DNA from: a virus
Virus record (IMG/VR): IMGVR_UViG_3300019487_000957
Span: 1-20,991 of that record
Length of the DNA: 20,991 nucleotides
Direction: 5' to 3' (one strand)
The stretch's first letter is position 1; the number at the start of each line of letters is the position of its first letter. Shown here one piece after another: positions 19,294-20,991 of this stretch. The notes beneath the pieces were generated by a model that saw only the letters and a list, made by a program, of their open reading frames with translations, made no database searches and was not told the origin of the DNA. The position numbers and the translations under genes are program-made.

Positions 19294-19505
19294 GTGATAC
19301 CTTAATCGATGCCACAGCGCTGGCACGCTGGCTCGGCTACGAGCGCGACGGGGATATCGCGCGCTGGCTGCGCACCCGCAACATACCATTCTGGTACGGC
19401 AAGGACCGGCGGCCTTGCACGACGCAGGCGGCCATTGATAGCATGTTACTGGGGGAGGGAAAGGGAGAAACAGAAGAAATCCAGTTTAAGGGATATCGTT
19501 CATGA
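19290..19505 (+). CDS. DUF4224-like / excisionase-like protein upstream of integrase
   Basis: 71 residues from a GTG (19290, GTGA with the gene before). SDTLIDATALARWLGYERDG, DIARWLRTRNIPFWYGKDRR and PCTTQAAIDSMLLG follow the pattern of DUF4224 proteins: 'L-x-x-x-x-L-A-x-x-x-G-Y-x-R-x-x-x-I-x-W-L-x-x-N-x-I-P-F', which commonly stand directly before an integrase. A role in excision or DNA architecture at attP is inferred. It overlaps the integrase start as ATGA. Confidence 0.68.
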   Translation: MSDTLIDATALARWLGYERDGDIARWLRTRNIPFWYGKDRRPCTTQAAIDSMLLGEGKGETEEIQFKGYRS

Positions 19506-20545
19506 AAAAGAAACGCACCCACAGCGGCTTACCGCCGTATACGTACCAAACAGCCTCTGCCTTTGTGTATAAGCCCTATGTCCTTGGGTCGGGGCGCAAA
19601 GGCCGACGGGAGACCATTCCGTTAAGGAACCCGGCCGGAAAAATTTTACGTCCTGGGGTTCCCCTGTCGCAGGTATGGACGGCTTGGGAACGCCTACAGG
19701 GCATTCAACAGCTAACGATTGGCTGGTTGCTGGATGCCTTTTCGCAGTCGATCGATTTCGCCGATCTCAGCCCCATCACGCGCCAGGAATTCACCAGACA
19801 GATTAAATACATACGACATTATCCTTTAGGGGATCATCGGGCATTCGGGGATTTGCGACTGAAATCCATTACGCCCGGGATGTTGCGCAAGTACTTGGAT
19901 CAGCGTAAGGAAGAGGATGCGCCGATCTCGGGTAATCGAGAGCTGACTTTGATCTCCAAGGCGTGGACATGGGCCTATGGGCGGGATGAGATCCGAGTTG
20001 AGAACCCGTGCCCACACGTGAAGCGCAACAAGGAAGTGCCGCGCAAGCGCTATGTGACCGACGAGGAATACGCGGTCGCCTTCGATCTGGCCGGAGATTA
20101 CCGCTATCTCCAGCCAGCAATGGAGCTTGCGTTTCTCTGCCGACTGCGCCAATGCGAGGTGCGAGAACTCAGAAAATCTGATATCACCGAAAAGGGCCTA
20201 GACTGCAGACGGGTCAAGGGATCGCGTGATGCACTAACGCTGTGGTCTGATCGGCTGCGCTCTGCCATCGACATGGCGTGTACCATCGCGCGTGAGGTCG
20301 ATTCCGTTTACTTGTTACACAAAGGGGATGGCCAACCGCTGACGAAGACAGGCTTTGACACGGCCTGGCAGAGGCTAAAAGCCCGCATGCGCAAGGCGCG
20401 CATCGAGCCGTTTAACTTCCACGATCTCAAGGCTAAAGGGATCTCGGACTTCGCCGGCGACAAGCAGGCTGCGGGCGGGCACCGAACGGCCGCGATGGTG
20501 GCGATCTACGACCGCAAGAAACCCGAGGTCGACCCCACTCGCTAA
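19502..20545 (+). CDS. int: Tyrosine recombinase (phage integrase)
   Basis: 347 residues. The N-terminal part (to about 60) is basic and resembles arm-type DNA binding domains; residues 70-165 are the SAM-like core-binding domain (TIGWLLDAFSQSIDFADLSP, GNRELTLISKAWTWAYGRDE); the catalytic domain starts near 180. Catalytic residues: R216 in CRLRQCEVREL, K239 in RRVKGSRDA, H307 in FNFHDLKAKGISDF, H327 in GGHRTAAM and the nucleophile Y336 in AIYDRKKPE. The second arginine of the RHRY set, normally HDLR, is Lys310. Its 3' end overlaps the convergent gene by 4 nt. No attP core could be recognised without a host junction. Lower GC than the late genes. Confidence 0.93.
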   Translation: MKKKRTHSGLPPYTYQTASAFVYKPYVLGSGRKGRRETIPLRNPAGKILRPGVPLSQVWTAWERLQGIQQLTIGWLLDAFSQSIDFADLSPITRQEFTRQIKYIRHYPLGDHRAFGDLRLKSITPGMLRKYLDQRKEEDAPISGNRELTLISKAWTWAYGRDEIRVENPCPHVKRNKEVPRKRYVTDEEYAVAFDLAGDYRYLQPAMELAFLCRLRQCEVRELRKSDITEKGLDCRRVKGSRDALTLWSDRLRSAIDMACTIAREVDSVYLLHKGDGQPLTKTGFDTAWQRLKARMRKARIEPFNFHDLKAKGISDFAGDKQAAGGHRTAAMVAIYDRKKPEVDPTR

Positions 20546-20991
20546 TCGCGCCGGCGCCCGATGAACCGAAACTCACTGTGGAGCCTTTCGTTGCAGAGTT
20601 CTTTCGCGGCGTTTGTGACAGGACACATGGTCGCGTTATAGTCGCCCAACAAGTGACGCCGCAAACCATCTGGGAAGGCAAACCCGATTGCGCCAACGGT
20701 TTGTGGCTTTCTTCGGCATAAAGGGCACGGAAGGCGCGAAGGCCGGAAGGGCCGGAGGAGAAGGTCCGGATCATATGGCGCCTGTACCAGGACTATCTTT
20801 TCGTGCGGATCAAGCGTTTCCTCGATACGGTCTAAAATGGCCTCAACCACCTCTCTAAGCCAGTCGTAGGCATGCTTTACCGATTCATCGGGATACGCAC
20901 TTAGGATCTCGGCGTAGATCTCAGGAACGAGTTCAAGGATCGCCCGGCGCGCCATAGAGAGGTCTTCTTCGAGCTGCTGTTCCCTGGTCAT
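20542..20991 (-). CDS. Hypothetical protein convergent with the integrase, CxxC
   Basis: 149 residues with ATG at the last bases of the window; a start further right cannot be excluded. The N-terminus is helical and acidic (REQQLEEDLSMARRAILELV, KHAYDWLREVVEAILDRIEE), the middle has CPLCRRKPQTVGAIGFAFPD, then GLRRHLLGDYNATMCPVTNA, so C-x2-C ... H ... C could bind zinc. The C-terminus is basic (FRFIGRRRD). It stops inside the integrase gene's last codons, on the other strand. It may be a lysogenic-conversion gene or the first host gene; the sequence does not decide. Confidence 0.6.
   Translation of the reverse strand: MTREQQLEEDLSMARRAILELVPEIYAEILSAYPDESVKHAYDWLREVVEAILDRIEETLDPHEKIVLVQAPYDPDLLLRPFRPSRLPCPLCRRKPQTVGAIGFAFPDGLRRHLLGDYNATMCPVTNAAKELCNERLHSEFRFIGRRRD

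Noticed and set aside
1-20991. CRISPR array, rRNA or complete insertion sequence
   Set aside because: No regularly spaced repeats, no rRNA-like sequence and no transposase gene were seen on either strand.
20546-20991. attP core next to the integrase
   Set aside because: No tRNA end or direct repeat can be recognised without the host junction sequences.

Overview
The window is a temperate, lambda-like siphophage genome in prophage arrangement, GC-rich and apparently from a proteobacterium. No host gene is certain, so I do not name a genus. The right end is closed by a tyrosine integrase, and the left end runs out in the tail genes.

Layout. Minus strand, read right to left from 15.4 kb: a Cro/YdaS-type regulator, an O-like replication protein, three small DNA-binding or unknown genes, and a Q-like antiterminator. 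A control region follows at 13.1-13.27 kb, with a promoter candidate and then a textbook rho-independent terminator. The late operon comes next: a tail-Z-like protein, a ParB-domain protein, a Mom-family DNA modification enzyme, terminase small and large subunits, a W-like joiner, portal, S49 protease with a nested scaffold, decoration protein, major capsid protein, an FII-like connector, an Ig-like protein, a lysis-like cluster (small membrane proteins, DUF1937, endolysin) and a U-like tail terminator. Plus strand from 15.5 kb: a CI-like repressor diverging from the Cro-like gene, a strong promoter at 16.27 kb, then small early genes (DUF2513, zinc-binding proteins, HTH proteins, a small membrane protein) ending in a DUF4224-like gene and the integrase. 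A convergent gene of unknown origin ends at the integrase stop.

How it fits together. Repressor and Cro-like protein would set lysogeny or lysis over the operator-rich interval 15430-15514. The Q-like protein, made at the end of the early minus-strand operon, would let polymerase read through the terminator at 13109-13141 into morphogenesis genes. Mom and the ParB-domain protein form an insert between tail-Z and terminase that probably modifies phage DNA against restriction. Most genes are joined by 4-nt ATGA, GTGA or TTGA stop/start overlaps, so translational coupling is the rule.

Unusual points. (1) A dense structured non-coding block lies at 17392-17590: a 20-bp inverted repeat with nested hairpins and a possible pseudoknot, followed by a three-way junction ending in a T-tract. 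(2) A tRNA-like element at 18490-18571 has perfect acceptor, D and T arms but a non-canonical anticodon arm and no CCA. (3) The CI-like repressor has Glu where the S24 catalytic Ser should be, and the integrase has Lys in place of the HxxR arginine. (4) Five or six genes are each interrupted by what one single-base indel would repair, which means either a decaying prophage or uncorrected sequencing errors. This must be settled before any of these genes is called dead.
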